DNA of 64,000 nt from Candidatus Iainarchaeum sp. (GTDB lineage: Archaea; Iainarchaeota; Iainarchaeia; Iainarchaeales; GCA-2688035): NCBI GenBank assembly GCA_002688035.1, contig NZBU01000012.1, positions 26,797-90,796 of the forward strand, read 5' to 3'. Under the pieces are notes generated by a model. The model was not told the DNA's origin. It saw only the letters and a list, made by a program, of their open reading frames with translations, and did no database searches. This document shows positions 7,498 to 16,258 of the stretch, piece by piece (within the stretch, counting starts at the first letter, position 1; every line of letters begins with the position of its first letter). The position numbers and the translations under genes are program-made.

Positions 7498-8247
7498 TTA
7501 TTTCAGTTGTTGAGTGTGAATTCCGCATTCTCCTCCGCACTTGCTCGTATTTTGCCATCTTCCATCTCTTTCAAGTTGCGAGTCGAAAATTGGGTTGGTG
7601 CATGGTCCGCATCCTAGCGACCTATAACGTCTCCCATCTGGGAATTCTTTGGAATACCAGGGATGCAACTTAATATTGTTGTCCTTAAGGTACTGCAGCA
7701 CATCCTGCTCTGTAAATTCCAGAATCGGATTAACCTTTATCAGGCCACCTTTTTCCTCTATCTCCCTGTAATTCTTCCTTGTTCTCCCCTCTGTATTTCT
7801 AAGGCCGCAGATCCAGGCATCAAGGTCTTTTACAGCCGCTTTTGTTGGATCTACCTTAAGCAGCCTACAGCACTCATCAGGACTTGCTTCATAAATCTCT
7901 TTACCTGTTCTCGCCTTTGATTCTGTCGAAACTCTGTTGAACTCTTCTGGTGGAAGAAGCTCCACATTCAAATCGTTTCCCTGCAGAACCTCTGGAATTG
8001 AATCAGCAACCAAATAAACTTTCAGGCCCAGATTCATTTCCCTGTTCATTTCCCTAAGATATTCAAATGTCTCATTTGGCTTGTACCTAGTCATAATGGA
8101 GAAGATCTCGATACTGGGATCGACTTGCCGTGCAAGATGCACAACAACCATACTGTCCTTTCCAAAAGAACAGGCAACACCAATTCTCTTGTGTTCCTTT
8201 ATTGCTTTTTCAACGATTTTTTTTGCGTGTTCGACTTTTTCATTCAT
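7498..8247 (-). CDS. cysH: Phosphoadenylyl/adenylyl-sulfate reductase family protein
   Basis: The PP-loop motif (ACSFGKDSMVVVHLA) binds the adenylyl sulfate. The cysteine set DECCRLLK and KCGGECGIH matches the [4Fe-4S]-containing, APS-type branch and includes the catalytic ECGIH near the C-terminus; an extra GCGPC pair is present. Known members reduce APS or PAPS to sulfite using thioredoxin or glutaredoxin, and both types of protein are encoded in this window. No ATP sulfurylase or sulfite reductase is visible, so the substrate could differ. GGAGGAG precedes the ATG at 8247; the track start at 8262 is less likely. Confidence 0.88.
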   Translation of the reverse strand: MNEKVEHAKKIVEKAIKEHKRIGVACSFGKDSMVVVHLARQVDPSIEIFSIMTRYKPNETFEYLREMNREMNLGLKVYLVADSIPEVLQGNDLNVELLPPEEFNRVSTESKARTGKEIYEASPDECCRLLKVDPTKAAVKDLDAWICGLRNTEGRTRKNYREIEEKGGLIKVNPILEFTEQDVLQYLKDNNIKLHPWYSKEFPDGRRYRSLGCGPCTNPIFDSQLERDGRWQNTSKCGGECGIHTQQLK

Positions 8248-8492
8248 TTTTATCTCCTCCAAAAAATTTCACAAAAAAATAATTCTACGCGTGGCGCAGA
8301 CAATTAAAGTAATGTGGGTTGCTGTTAGCAACATGCGCAAGGCTGCTCAAAATAGGAATAGATATCTTTTCTGTGATGAGCCTGCATAATATTCCCTGGG
8401 TGCTGAGTTTATTTACTAGTTTAGATAGCGGCAATGTTCTAATCATACAATATTAGAGTCTTATTCTTTTTATAATAATTGTTGATAGAAAG

Positions 8493-8506
8493 ATTCATAT
8501 ATGAAT
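8493..8506. promoter_or_regulatory. 14-base palindrome upstream of the metal block
   Basis: ATTCATATATGAAT is a perfect palindrome about 20-25 bases downstream of a TATA-like TTTTTATAATAATT (8467-8480), so near a possible transcription start for the metal genes. It is a plausible repressor operator. The rest of the 8263-8540 gap contains no gene I can support. Confidence 0.4.
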
Positions 8507-8594
8507 ATACTGGTCTTACAGTCGTTTTTTCTCCGTAGAAATGGTTTCATCAACCACTATATATGGTTTCAGCTCCAATGTTTGCGGTGATTTT

Positions 8595-9593
8595 GTGAAA
8601 AAAGAAGTTTCTTTGAAAATAAGTGGGATGCATTGCACCAGCTGCGAAAAGCTAATTCAAGACGGACTCTTGGAGCTCGAGGGTGTGGAAACTGTCCAAG
8701 TTAGTTTTGCAAATGAAAAAGCCAAAGTGGTTTTTGATGATAAAAAAGTCTCGCTTGACAAAATAGAGGGGGAAGTGCTGGAGCTTGGCTATGAAGTAAA
8801 AGGAAGCTCTGACAGCTCTACCAAAACAAAGAACACCACGGCCCAAAAGATGTCTATAAGGCAAGGTATTGTTTATGGCCTGGTTCCGCACATTGGATGC
8901 ATTGGTTTTATTGTGGCTTCAATTCTCGGAGCCACGATTGCGGTTGAATTCTTCAAGCCACTGCTCATGAATCCATGGTTCTTTCACATTCTCATATTGA
9001 TTTCAATCGGCTTTGCAACACTCTCCTCGGCATTCTATCTTAGAAAGCAAGGCATATTCTCAATGCAGGGCATTAAAAGAAAAAAGAAATATCTAGCCAC
9101 AATGTATGGGAGTACAGTTGGAATAAACCTAATCCTGTTCCTAGTGATTTTCCCGATGCTTGCAAACCTTGACACAGGATCTTTTGCCAATCCTACGGGT
9201 ATGGTTACCTTAGCGGGAGCGCAAGGCAATTCAACTGCTTCAGATTCACTTCTGCGTTTACAATCAAACATTCCTTGCCCAGGGCACGCTCCTTTAATCT
9301 CTGGCGAACTCAAGAGCATTGAGGGGATAACAGGGGTAAAGTATGAGTTTCCGAATTATTTTGATGTTGCATTTGACTCAAGCAAGACATCAAAGGATAA
9401 AATATTTGCTCTTGAGGTTTTTGAGATTTACACCGCAACACTAATAAGTGAGTCTCTTCCAGATCCAGAGGAGAAAGTTTCTTTCGCAGCAATACAAGAG
9501 GTTGAATCTCTTGGAACAGGAAACGTTCAGCCTTCAGGAACCTGTGGAGGGACTTGTGGCGGTGGCTGTGGTGGCTGCGGCTGTGGTGGATAA
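8595..9593 (+). CDS. Heavy-metal-associated membrane protein with tandem HMA-like domains
   Basis: The N-terminal HMA domain has GMHCTSCEKLI, which binds soft metals such as copper or mercury. Three to four membrane helices follow (IVYGLVPHIGCIGFIVASIL, FHILILISIGFATL, INLILFLVIFPML). A second HMA-like fold contains PCPGHAPLI, and the C-terminus is a cysteine/glycine tail (CGGTCGGGCGGCGCGG). It may pass metal across or at the membrane to the CopA ATPase encoded downstream. The GTG at 8595 has GGTGATT upstream; the longer ATG start at 8541 adds 18 unremarkable residues. Confidence 0.75.
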   Translation: MKKEVSLKISGMHCTSCEKLIQDGLLELEGVETVQVSFANEKAKVVFDDKKVSLDKIEGEVLELGYEVKGSSDSSTKTKNTTAQKMSIRQGIVYGLVPHIGCIGFIVASILGATIAVEFFKPLLMNPWFFHILILISIGFATLSSAFYLRKQGIFSMQGIKRKKKYLATMYGSTVGINLILFLVIFPMLANLDTGSFANPTGMVTLAGAQGNSTASDSLLRLQSNIPCPGHAPLISGELKSIEGITGVKYEFPNYFDVAFDSSKTSKDKIFALEVFEIYTATLISESLPDPEEKVSFAAIQEVESLGTGNVQPSGTCGGTCGGGCGGCGCGG

Positions 9594-9617
9594 AATTATT
9601 TTTTGGAGGTATGAAAA

Positions 9618-10082
9618 ATGAAAATGGTGAATAAGGCAATATTTTTTACAGCGCTTCTGGCATTGCTGGTAGTTTCCGGATGTACATCGAACAATCCAAA
9701 CAGTGCAACAGATGCTGCAGACAATTCTGAACAAGCAACTTTTTCAATTCCTGTTGCAAGTATTGGCCAAGAAGCCAAGTGGTATGAGTATGAGTCAAAC
9801 GGCACTACGATAAGATTCTTTGCGGTAAAGGGTAGTGATGGTAGTGTGAAGACTGCGTTTGACGCTTGTGATGTTTGCAATTACTCTAAAAAAGGTTATT
9901 CGCAGCAAGGCAATTTTATGGTTTGCAATAATTGCGGGAACAAGTATCCAATTGATGGTCTTGGAACAGAGAACAAGAGACCTGGCGGATGCTGGCCAAG
10001 CTATTTGCCAAACGAAGTAGTTGGCGAAAATATTGTGATACAGAAAGCCAATCTCGAGAAAGGCAGTGCTTTCTTTGCTTAA
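9618..10082 (+). CDS. DUF2318 (FtrD-like) lipoprotein
   Basis: A lipobox (LLVVSGC) suggests an external lipid-anchored protein. The body matches DUF2318: IRFFAVKGSDGSVKTAFDACDVC, then FMVCNNCGNKYPIDGLG and a CWPSYLP ending. The two CxxC pairs can bind metal. Members are often linked to iron or copper uptake systems, which fits its place between an HMA membrane protein and a copper ATPase. GGAGGT lies just upstream of the start. Confidence 0.88.
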   Translation: MKMVNKAIFFTALLALLVVSGCTSNNPNSATDAADNSEQATFSIPVASIGQEAKWYEYESNGTTIRFFAVKGSDGSVKTAFDACDVCNYSKKGYSQQGNFMVCNNCGNKYPIDGLGTENKRPGGCWPSYLPNEVVGENIVIQKANLEKGSAFFA

Positions 10083-10145
10083 AGAAAAGGGGTTTGTGTT
10101 GGATTTAAATCAAGTTTCAACAAATTAGTTTGATGGTGTAAATAC

Positions 10146-12389
10146 GTGGGAAAGGAAAAAATCGAGACAGCAGGCATTCCAATTCAGGGAATGCATTGCG
10201 CAGCCTGTGCCGTAAGAATAGAGAAGGCATTGCATAAATCACAGGGCGTTGTAAAGGCTAACGTGAATTTTGCCAATGAAAAAGCCACCGTTGAATTTAA
10301 CCCTGCTAACTCCAGTCTTGAAGAAATCTATAATATAATAAAGGATGAGGGCTACGGTATTGTGCAGGGTGGTAAGGATAGTGAGAAAGAAGCAAGGCAG
10401 AAAGAAGTAAGTGATTACAAGAGAAAAGTTATTCTGGCTTTCTTGTTGAGCAGTCCGTTAATGTATATTATGATGGCTTCAATGCTTGGCTGGCCAATAC
10501 CGCAGATTATTATTGATAACAACGCGCTTGCACAATTCCTGCTCGCAACCCCTGTACTGATTGTCGGAAGACATTTCTTCATCCAGGGTTTCAAATCTCT
10601 GTTTAGACTAGTGCCTGACATGAACTCTCTTGTTGCAATAGGAGTAGGCTCTGCCTATACATACAGTTTTGTTGTAACAGTCTTCATATTATCAGGTTCA
10701 ACGCTTTTCTCTGCAATGGACTTATACTATGAGGTTGCTGCTTTTCTGATAAGCTTCATTCTTTTGGGGCGCTATTTTGAGGCAATTGCAAAGGGTAGGA
10801 CTTCCGAGGCGATAAAGAAGCTTTTAGGGTTACAGGTAAAGACTGCTCTTGTTGAAAGAGAGGGCAGGGAGATGGAGGTTCCTATAGAGAACGTTAAGGT
10901 TGGTGACATAGTGATTGTAAAGCCTGGCCAAAAAATTCCTGTGGACGGGAAAATCGTGAGTGGGCACAGCAGTGTTGATGAGTCAATGATTACAGGGGAA
11001 AGCATTCCAGTGGAAAAGATTGTTGGTGACACAGTGATTGGTGCAACCCTCAACAAAACCGGGAGCTTCAAGTTCAAGGCTGAGAAAGTAGGTAAAGATA
11101 CTGCTCTCTCTCAAATAATAAAGCTTGTGGAGGATGCCCAGGCAAGTAAGGCACCAATCCAGGATCTTGCTGACAAAATTTCAAATTACTTTGTGCCAAC
11201 TGTAATGGGGATTGCCATAATCGCGGCCTTAGCCTGGTTTTTTGTCGGTCAAGGTTTTCTTTTCTCTCTTGCAATTTTTATCACGGTTCTTATAATTGCT
11301 TGTCCCTGTGCAATGGGTCTTGCTACTCCAACCGCCGTAATGGTTGGAACAGGTAAAGGTGCGGAACAAGGAATACTTATAAAAAGTGCTGCATCTCTCC
11401 AAAAAGCCCAGGAGATTAATACGGTTGTATTTGATAAAACAGGCACGCTCACAAAAGGGGAACCCGAAGTAACTGACATATTTACTGAATCCTTGTCAAA
11501 GAAAGAAGTTTTGATGTATGCGGCTGTAGCAGAAAAGCGTTCAGAGCATCCTCTTGGAGAATCAATTGTGAACAAGGCAAAACAACAAAAGATTGTGCTA
11601 AAAGACCCAGCTAAATTTAATTCAATAACTGGCAAGGGTGTTGAAGCTAGTTTAGAAGGAAAAAATATTCTGCTTGGAAATCGCGCTTTAATGAAGGAAC
11701 GTAACATTTCGGTGGAAAAGTTTGAACCTAAGCTTGCTGAGTTTGAGTCAGATGGGAAAACTGCAATGCTTGTTGCAGTTAACAAAACTGCTGTTGGAAT
11801 AGTGGCGGTTGCAGATACTCTTAAAGAGTATTCAAAAGAAGCGGTTACAGCACTTCACCAAATGGGGAAACAGGTCGTGATGATTACCGGAGACAATAAG
11901 AGAACCGGTGAAGCAATAGCAAGACAGGTTGGAATCGATAAGGTTCTTGCAGAGGTGCTCCCCGAGGATAAAGCAAATGAGGTGAAGAAGCTTCAAAACA
12001 CAGGAGCAAAAGTTGCAATGGTTGGAGACGGTATAAATGATGCTCCTGCCCTTGTGCAGGCTGATGTTGGAATAGCAATTGGTTCAGGAACGGACATTGC
12101 AATTGAATCAGGAGACATAGTTCTTGTAAAAGATGATCTAAGAGACGTTGTGGTTGCAATAGACTTGAGTAGGTATGCAATGAACAAAATAAAGCAAAAT
12201 TTCTTCTGGGCTTTTGTCTACAACGTTGTTGGCATTCCAGTTGCAGCAGGTCTACTATACCCTTTCACCGGTTTGCTTTTGAGTCCTGTTATTGCAGGAA
12301 CCGCAATGGCTTTCAGTTCTGTAAGTGTGGTAAGCAATTCATTACTCATGAAACGCTATAAACCCAAAATAAAGACTCGCGGAAATTAA
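10146..12389 (+). CDS. copA: Copper-type P1B ATPase
   Basis: ATP-driven export of a soft metal, most likely Cu(I). The domain order is an N-terminal HMA ([15 protein letters not shown]), four membrane helices, the actuator loop ([12 protein letters not shown]), the CPC metal motif in a helix ([15 protein letters not shown]), the phosphorylation site [11 protein letters not shown], the nucleotide-binding HP (SEHPLGES), the hinge [18 protein letters not shown] and two last helices. Length (747 aa) is typical. It starts with GTG and ends the metal block. Confidence 0.96.
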   Translation: MGKEKIETAGIPIQGMHCAACAVRIEKALHKSQGVVKANVNFANEKATVEFNPANSSLEEIYNIIKDEGYGIVQGGKDSEKEARQKEVSDYKRKVILAFLLSSPLMYIMMASMLGWPIPQIIIDNNALAQFLLATPVLIVGRHFFIQGFKSLFRLVPDMNSLVAIGVGSAYTYSFVVTVFILSGSTLFSAMDLYYEVAAFLISFILLGRYFEAIAKGRTSEAIKKLLGLQVKTALVEREGREMEVPIENVKVGDIVIVKPGQKIPVDGKIVSGHSSVDESMITGESIPVEKIVGDTVIGATLNKTGSFKFKAEKVGKDTALSQIIKLVEDAQASKAPIQDLADKISNYFVPTVMGIAIIAALAWFFVGQGFLFSLAIFITVLIIACPCAMGLATPTAVMVGTGKGAEQGILIKSAASLQKAQEINTVVFDKTGTLTKGEPEVTDIFTESLSKKEVLMYAAVAEKRSEHPLGESIVNKAKQQKIVLKDPAKFNSITGKGVEASLEGKNILLGNRALMKERNISVEKFEPKLAEFESDGKTAMLVAVNKTAVGIVAVADTLKEYSKEAVTALHQMGKQVVMITGDNKRTGEAIARQVGIDKVLAEVLPEDKANEVKKLQNTGAKVAMVGDGINDAPALVQADVGIAIGSGTDIAIESGDIVLVKDDLRDVVVAIDLSRYAMNKIKQNFFWAFVYNVVGIPVAAGLLYPFTGLLLSPVIAGTAMAFSSVSVVSNSLLMKRYKPKIKTRGN

Positions 12390-12553
12390 TCTAATTTACA
12401 GCATGCTTGATAATCTCAGTAGTACAACTGTGCTTTTCTTTGCATCATTACTCGCATTTTTCTGCCCATTCGCGTTCGGCATAAGAAAAATCGCATGCCT
12501 CACAGTGAAATACTTGCACCCACCCTTCTCATATTCTTTAACCCTTAGAATCA

Positions 12554-12994
12554 CTATAGGTCTAGTTCATTAACCCACTCAGGAATCTTTTCGCCTTCAA
12601 CCTTATCATAGACTGGCCAATAAGGTTTGATGTCTATTACCGGTGTGTTGTCCAAAACATCAAGGCCCTTCACTGTTATCTTGTTGCCTTCTCTTCCAAG
12701 AAGCTTTACGGTTGTAATTGCAATAGGGTTTGGTCTGGCAGGGCATCTACAAGAAAAGATTCCAACCACTGGGACATTAGGATTTCCCTGGGGTTTGTGA
12801 GTTATTACGTGCTTCTTAACCTTGTCCATCCAATAAACAATTATAACATGGGAATAATCATCTATTCCATTAAGTGCATCAGTGAATTCTTCGTTAAGTA
12901 TTACTTCTGAAACTTCATTAGCAAAGCTTCCAAAGCGAGGTTCCTTAACATTACTTTTTACAAAACCAATTGGTTTCAAATTAATCTCGTTCAT
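12554..12994 (-). CDS. trmO: tRNA (N6-threonylcarbamoyladenosine(37)-N6)-methyltransferase family
   Basis: TrmO/TsaA family. The fold's signature is visible in IGFVKSNVKEPRFGS, DYSHVIIVYWMDKVKK, GIFSCRCPARPNPIAITTVKL and NTPVIDIKPYWPVYD. The bacterial enzyme methylates t6A37 in tRNA(Thr) using SAM; archaeal members are assumed to be similar. The 146-residue length fits the single-domain form. It is the last gene of the 15757-12554 run, 11 bases after the thioredoxin-repeat gene. Confidence 0.92.
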   Translation of the reverse strand: MNEINLKPIGFVKSNVKEPRFGSFANEVSEVILNEEFTDALNGIDDYSHVIIVYWMDKVKKHVITHKPQGNPNVPVVGIFSCRCPARPNPIAITTVKLLGREGNKITVKGLDVLDNTPVIDIKPYWPVYDKVEGEKIPEWVNELDL

Positions 12995-13005
12995 AGTAAC
13001 CTTGG

Positions 13006-14091
13006 TTATCCAAGTTCTTTAAACTCAATGCCTTTTCCAAGCGCAGCCATTTCTCTGAACACATAACTTCCGTCTTCTTCCCGTGTTCCAAGGCGCTGCA
13101 TCCAAATGCTTTCAAATGAAGGGTATATTGAGAGTTCTCCCTTCAGCACGATGGCCGGAACTTTTCCAATATTATAATCCTGAATTAAATCTGCCCCCTC
13201 GGTAGAACTAACATCAATTGTCTGCTCTTCTCCGATTGCGACAGCAAATCTTCCAAGAATGTTTTTGTGAACCATTACATCGTAACAATTCTCACAACTT
13301 TCATCAGCAAGATAGATAATATCAATTAGTCCCTTGGTTTCCCCATTAGTAACATCGATGTAGGGTGGTGCGCTTTCAATTATATAGTAACCACTTTCTG
13401 CCTGCAGACCAGCACTTTTAAGGCTGTCTAGGATTAGTGGGTAAGCATCGATATCATCTGAGAGTAATAGTGCAGGGGCCTTTCCAATACTGTAAGTCGT
13501 GGTAAGCTCCTTTCCCTCATCTGTTGCATAACCAACTGCCTTTTCTTCACCAACAAACACGCCATTCTCTGTCAACGAGTCAATAAAATAGCTTACATCT
13601 GCACAAACTTCACACTCATCAGCTTCAAGGATTATTGCCACGACTTTTCCAACAGTTTTGCCTGAACCAGTATCCTCGTAAGGGGCTGTTGGCTTGTCAA
13701 ACACAAGTGTCTCTCCCCTCTCCTCAAAGCCGTTTGCATTTACCCTTTCAACTTCTCCTTTGAGCACAATTGCTGGTAAACGCTTTATTCCTAATTCAAC
13801 TATAAGCTCTTTTGCTGCCGCAGAGTCTGCCTTTAGCCTTGTCTCACTTAGAATATTTAGGTCAGAGTTCTTGAGATTTGCTTCTGTTCCAGAAGCAGTT
13901 ACACATTCTTTACAGGAAGAGTCAATCAAAACAAGGTCTACTTTTGGAGAGGCTGACGCAAGCTTTACTTCCTCAAGCTTTGCTTTAAAGCTCTCTGAAA
14001 CTTGTGGAACAGTAAACACATTGAACAATACTAGTGCGAGTAATATCCCCATTCCTGCGTATAGGATTGTTTCGATTTCCTTATCCTTCAT
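13006..14091 (-). CDS. Membrane-anchored protein with three thioredoxin-like repeats
   Basis: An N-terminal helix (ILYAGMGILLALVLFNVF) anchors three repeats of about 100 residues. Each has a beta strand and CxxC (VDLVLIDSSCKECV; VVAIILEADECEVCAD; IDIIYLADESCENCYD) and, about 45 residues later, a likely cis-proline strand (GIKRLPAIVLKGEV; SIGKAPALLLSDDI; NIGKVPAIVLKGEL). Three dithiol sites in one polypeptide suggest a disulfide relay or metal transfer outside the cell. It belongs to the operon with the two LPxMVGGC proteins. I know no named family for it. Confidence 0.8.
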   Translation of the reverse strand: MKDKEIETILYAGMGILLALVLFNVFTVPQVSESFKAKLEEVKLASASPKVDLVLIDSSCKECVTASGTEANLKNSDLNILSETRLKADSAAAKELIVELGIKRLPAIVLKGEVERVNANGFEERGETLVFDKPTAPYEDTGSGKTVGKVVAIILEADECEVCADVSYFIDSLTENGVFVGEEKAVGYATDEGKELTTTYSIGKAPALLLSDDIDAYPLILDSLKSAGLQAESGYYIIESAPPYIDVTNGETKGLIDIIYLADESCENCYDVMVHKNILGRFAVAIGEEQTIDVSSTEGADLIQDYNIGKVPAIVLKGELSIYPSFESIWMQRLGTREEDGSYVFREMAALGKGIEFKELG

Positions 14092-14103
14092 TTAAAAACA
14101 CCA

Positions 14104-14352
14104 CTAGCATCCGCCAACCATATTTGGAAGACTTTGTAGGTTATTCTGCAAATTACTTGAAGACGAAACTTTGACAGTGTCTTCTGACTGCAGGCTTAAA
14201 CCATCAAATTCATTGTTTATTTGTTCTTTAAGGTCTGCCAACTCAATTGCTTGCACGCCTGAAAATATTATCAGCAAGCCAAGCACGGCCATTAATACAA
14301 GAACTTTTGTGTTAGCTCCGGCCTTTTCGCTTTTCTTTGTTTCTACAACCAT
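14104..14352 (-). CDS. Small membrane protein ending in LPNMVGGC
   Basis: It has 82 residues: a basic N-terminus, one membrane helix (VLVLMAVLGLLIIFSGVQAI), a short helical stretch, a Ser-rich linker and the C-terminus SLPNMVGGC. The preceding gene in the operon ends in DLPGMVGGC, so the terminal octapeptide is shared between two otherwise different proteins. The genes are 1 base apart and surely cotranscribed. Function is unknown; the terminal cysteine may be a modification or redox site. Confidence 0.8.
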   Translation of the reverse strand: MVVETKKSEKAGANTKVLVLMAVLGLLIIFSGVQAIELADLKEQINNEFDGLSLQSEDTVKVSSSSNLQNNLQSLPNMVGGC

Positions 14353-14353
14353 T

Positions 14354-15757
14354 TTAACAACCTCCTACCATTCCTGGTAAGTCTTTTAATTGTGAAGGGT
14401 CCTGCCCTGAAACCTGCACTCCCAAAGAAACCATATCTTGTGGGAACCACAATGTTTTCCAGCGCATAACCTCTCTCAAAACTTCTGCATCAGAGTACTC
14501 TGTGTCTCTCATTAAACCCAGTGTTATTGCTAACAGTGCTGGGTTGTGCTGACAACCACATTTTGATTTTCCAACCTCATTAATTCCCTGCGGTCCTATC
14601 CCACAGCAGTACTCACAGCTTATTCCACGGGGGGCCGCAGCTAATTTTAAGTAGCGCTGCCATACTTCAGGACTATTTTGCTCAACCTCGTCTGTAAATG
14701 AGTAATACCATTTAGCCAAGTAATTCAAACTGTTCACAGGATCGTCAAAAGTAATTCCCCCAAGTTCCTCACTATAGGGTGGAGTGCCAGTAGGGTACAT
14801 TGTTGCCATAACATCCTGGTCAGTTTTCGCACTCTTTAATTCCGGGAAAACTGTTGCAACTGCCATTGCTGTACTGTTTACTTCAAAAACATTTACTTTT
14901 GAAAGGTCTGCCCCGCCTACTCCATAGCCACCAGATGCCTTGGCCAGTGCCAAATCAAATGATTCTGAAATATCCCAAATTTGAACCTGGTTAAATAAAA
15001 GAATTGCAGTAACTACAAGCACACTGGCCATCAAAACATTATCCATACCCGGGCTTAGTATTGGTTTTGTTCCTGTTGTTGGGCAGGCAAGGCACTCTTT
15101 TGAATTAAGTTTGTATGATGCAAACACTAACAATGCAAGTGAAAGAACTTTTACTTCAAGTCCCTCTAACGGGAATATGGTCAGTCCTGCACCCACTCCA
15201 ACTAATGAAAGAACCAATGCGCCACAACTTGGGCAGCCCATTCCAACACCTGCAGCCACTATTCCCCCAAGGCCTGATGCACTTCCTTCTGGGTTGCGCA
15301 TGATATTGTAAGCATTAACAATCAGTAAGCTGGATAATGGAATTATAATAGCCAGCGGCAAAAAATTAACAAACGTGTATTTGAACCCGCTCATCTCGGT
15401 ATAGGAAAAGAGGCTGTATGAGGTGTTTGACAGCATCAGAATATAAGTGAGAATATATAGTGCGCCAGTCGTTCCAATGAATGCAAGCAGTCTTTTGTCA
15501 GTTGAAATAACGTGCTTGAATTTGTATGCGATAACTGTTGTTGCTAGCCCAAGTAAGAGTGAAACGCTTCCTGCAACTAGAAGAGTAAGCAAAGCGTACC
15601 TGCGCGAATTCTCCATGAAATAATTAAAAAGCAAAAATTGGCTGAATGGAAATGCCATTGTTAATATGGCAAAAAGCAAAAACGATCCAATGGTTACCCC
15701 GGTAAATATTTTCGCGTATTTTTTGTCAGCTAATAACTTTTTGGCAATTGGCAACAT
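14354..15757 (-). CDS. Polytopic cysteine-rich membrane protein ending in LPGMVGGC
   Basis: About seven membrane helices fill the first 255 residues. One contains GMGCPSCGALVLSL, and a loop has ECLACP. The remaining 200 residues form an exposed domain with GISCEYCCGIG, KSKCGCQHNPALLAITLGL and a Trp-rich helix, and end in DLPGMVGGC. The paired cysteines within and outside the membrane suggest metal or disulfide handling together with the thioredoxin-repeat protein downstream. I recognise no named family. It is divergent from the SEC-C gene at 15942. Confidence 0.82.
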   Translation of the reverse strand: MLPIAKKLLADKKYAKIFTGVTIGSFLLFAILTMAFPFSQFLLFNYFMENSRRYALLTLLVAGSVSLLLGLATTVIAYKFKHVISTDKRLLAFIGTTGALYILTYILMLSNTSYSLFSYTEMSGFKYTFVNFLPLAIIIPLSSLLIVNAYNIMRNPEGSASGLGGIVAAGVGMGCPSCGALVLSLVGVGAGLTIFPLEGLEVKVLSLALLVFASYKLNSKECLACPTTGTKPILSPGMDNVLMASVLVVTAILLFNQVQIWDISESFDLALAKASGGYGVGGADLSKVNVFEVNSTAMAVATVFPELKSAKTDQDVMATMYPTGTPPYSEELGGITFDDPVNSLNYLAKWYYSFTDEVEQNSPEVWQRYLKLAAAPRGISCEYCCGIGPQGINEVGKSKCGCQHNPALLAITLGLMRDTEYSDAEVLREVMRWKTLWFPQDMVSLGVQVSGQDPSQLKDLPGMVGGC

Positions 15758-15941
15758 GGTTTTCCCTTAGTTATTATTCTAGTGAAACTATATATATGCT
15801 TTTATAAAACCATCATAATTCTAAAATTAGCTCTATATCCCAAAGTATATTTTGCGAAACCGCAGGGTATTTAGATAATTTAAAACAATATATTTGCTAT
15901 CAAAAATATACTCCATCAAGTAACCTTCTGAGGGTGAAACT

Positions 15942-16052
15942 ATGGGGGCTGGATGTGGTTCCGAAGATCACGATAGTAAGGCAGAAGCTGGTCATAGTTG
16001 TCCTTGTGGTAGCGGCAAGAAGTATGAGGAATGTTGCGGAAGAGAGGAGTAA
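15942..16052 (+). CDS. SEC-C zinc-motif mini-protein (36 aa)
   Basis: A gene too short for the ORF track. It encodes 36 residues ending in CPCGSGKKYEECCGREE, a complete SEC-C zinc motif as found at the C-terminus of SecA and in many small proteins. GAGGGTGA stands 3 bases before the ATG, a good ribosome site. SEC-C motifs bind zinc and often contact the ribosome or partner proteins; a free-standing motif of this size is unusual. The gap before it (15758-15941) holds divergent AT-rich promoter sequence only. Confidence 0.8.
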   Translation: MGAGCGSEDHDSKAEAGHSCPCGSGKKYEECCGREE

Positions 16053-16056
16053 CTAA

Positions 16057-16209
16057 TTAGAAATACAAAAAATTCCTCTTCTTTTAATTGCCGGTCTGCT
16101 CATAATAGTTGGCTTGGCATATTTTGTTTATCAAGGATTGCCTATTTCTCAGTATGCTGACTTTGATAGTTCTTGGTATGCCCCAAGAGCCTTGCAAAAG
16201 AAGTTATAA
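16057..16209 (+). other. Short membrane-helix ORF without a standard start codon
   Basis: Directly after the SEC-C gene the frame is open for 50 codons and encodes LLLIAGLLIIVGLAYFVYQG followed by a short polar tail. The composition is protein-like, but no ATG, GTG or TTG lies before the helix. It may be a remnant, or use an unusual start. Confidence 0.3.
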
Positions 16210-16258
16210 TCTTTACTACAGATTAGACAAATAGGCAAAAAAAGAATTGTGATGCTTA

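Noticed and set aside
8374-8412. GTGATGA followed by CTGA, a possible C/D box sRNA
   Set aside because: Only ~23 bases separate the boxes, no internal D'/C' pair and no closing stem.
12400-12475. AATGATG...CTGA on the minus strand as another C/D box sRNA
   Set aside because: The C box lacks its last base, the distance is too short and there is no closing stem.
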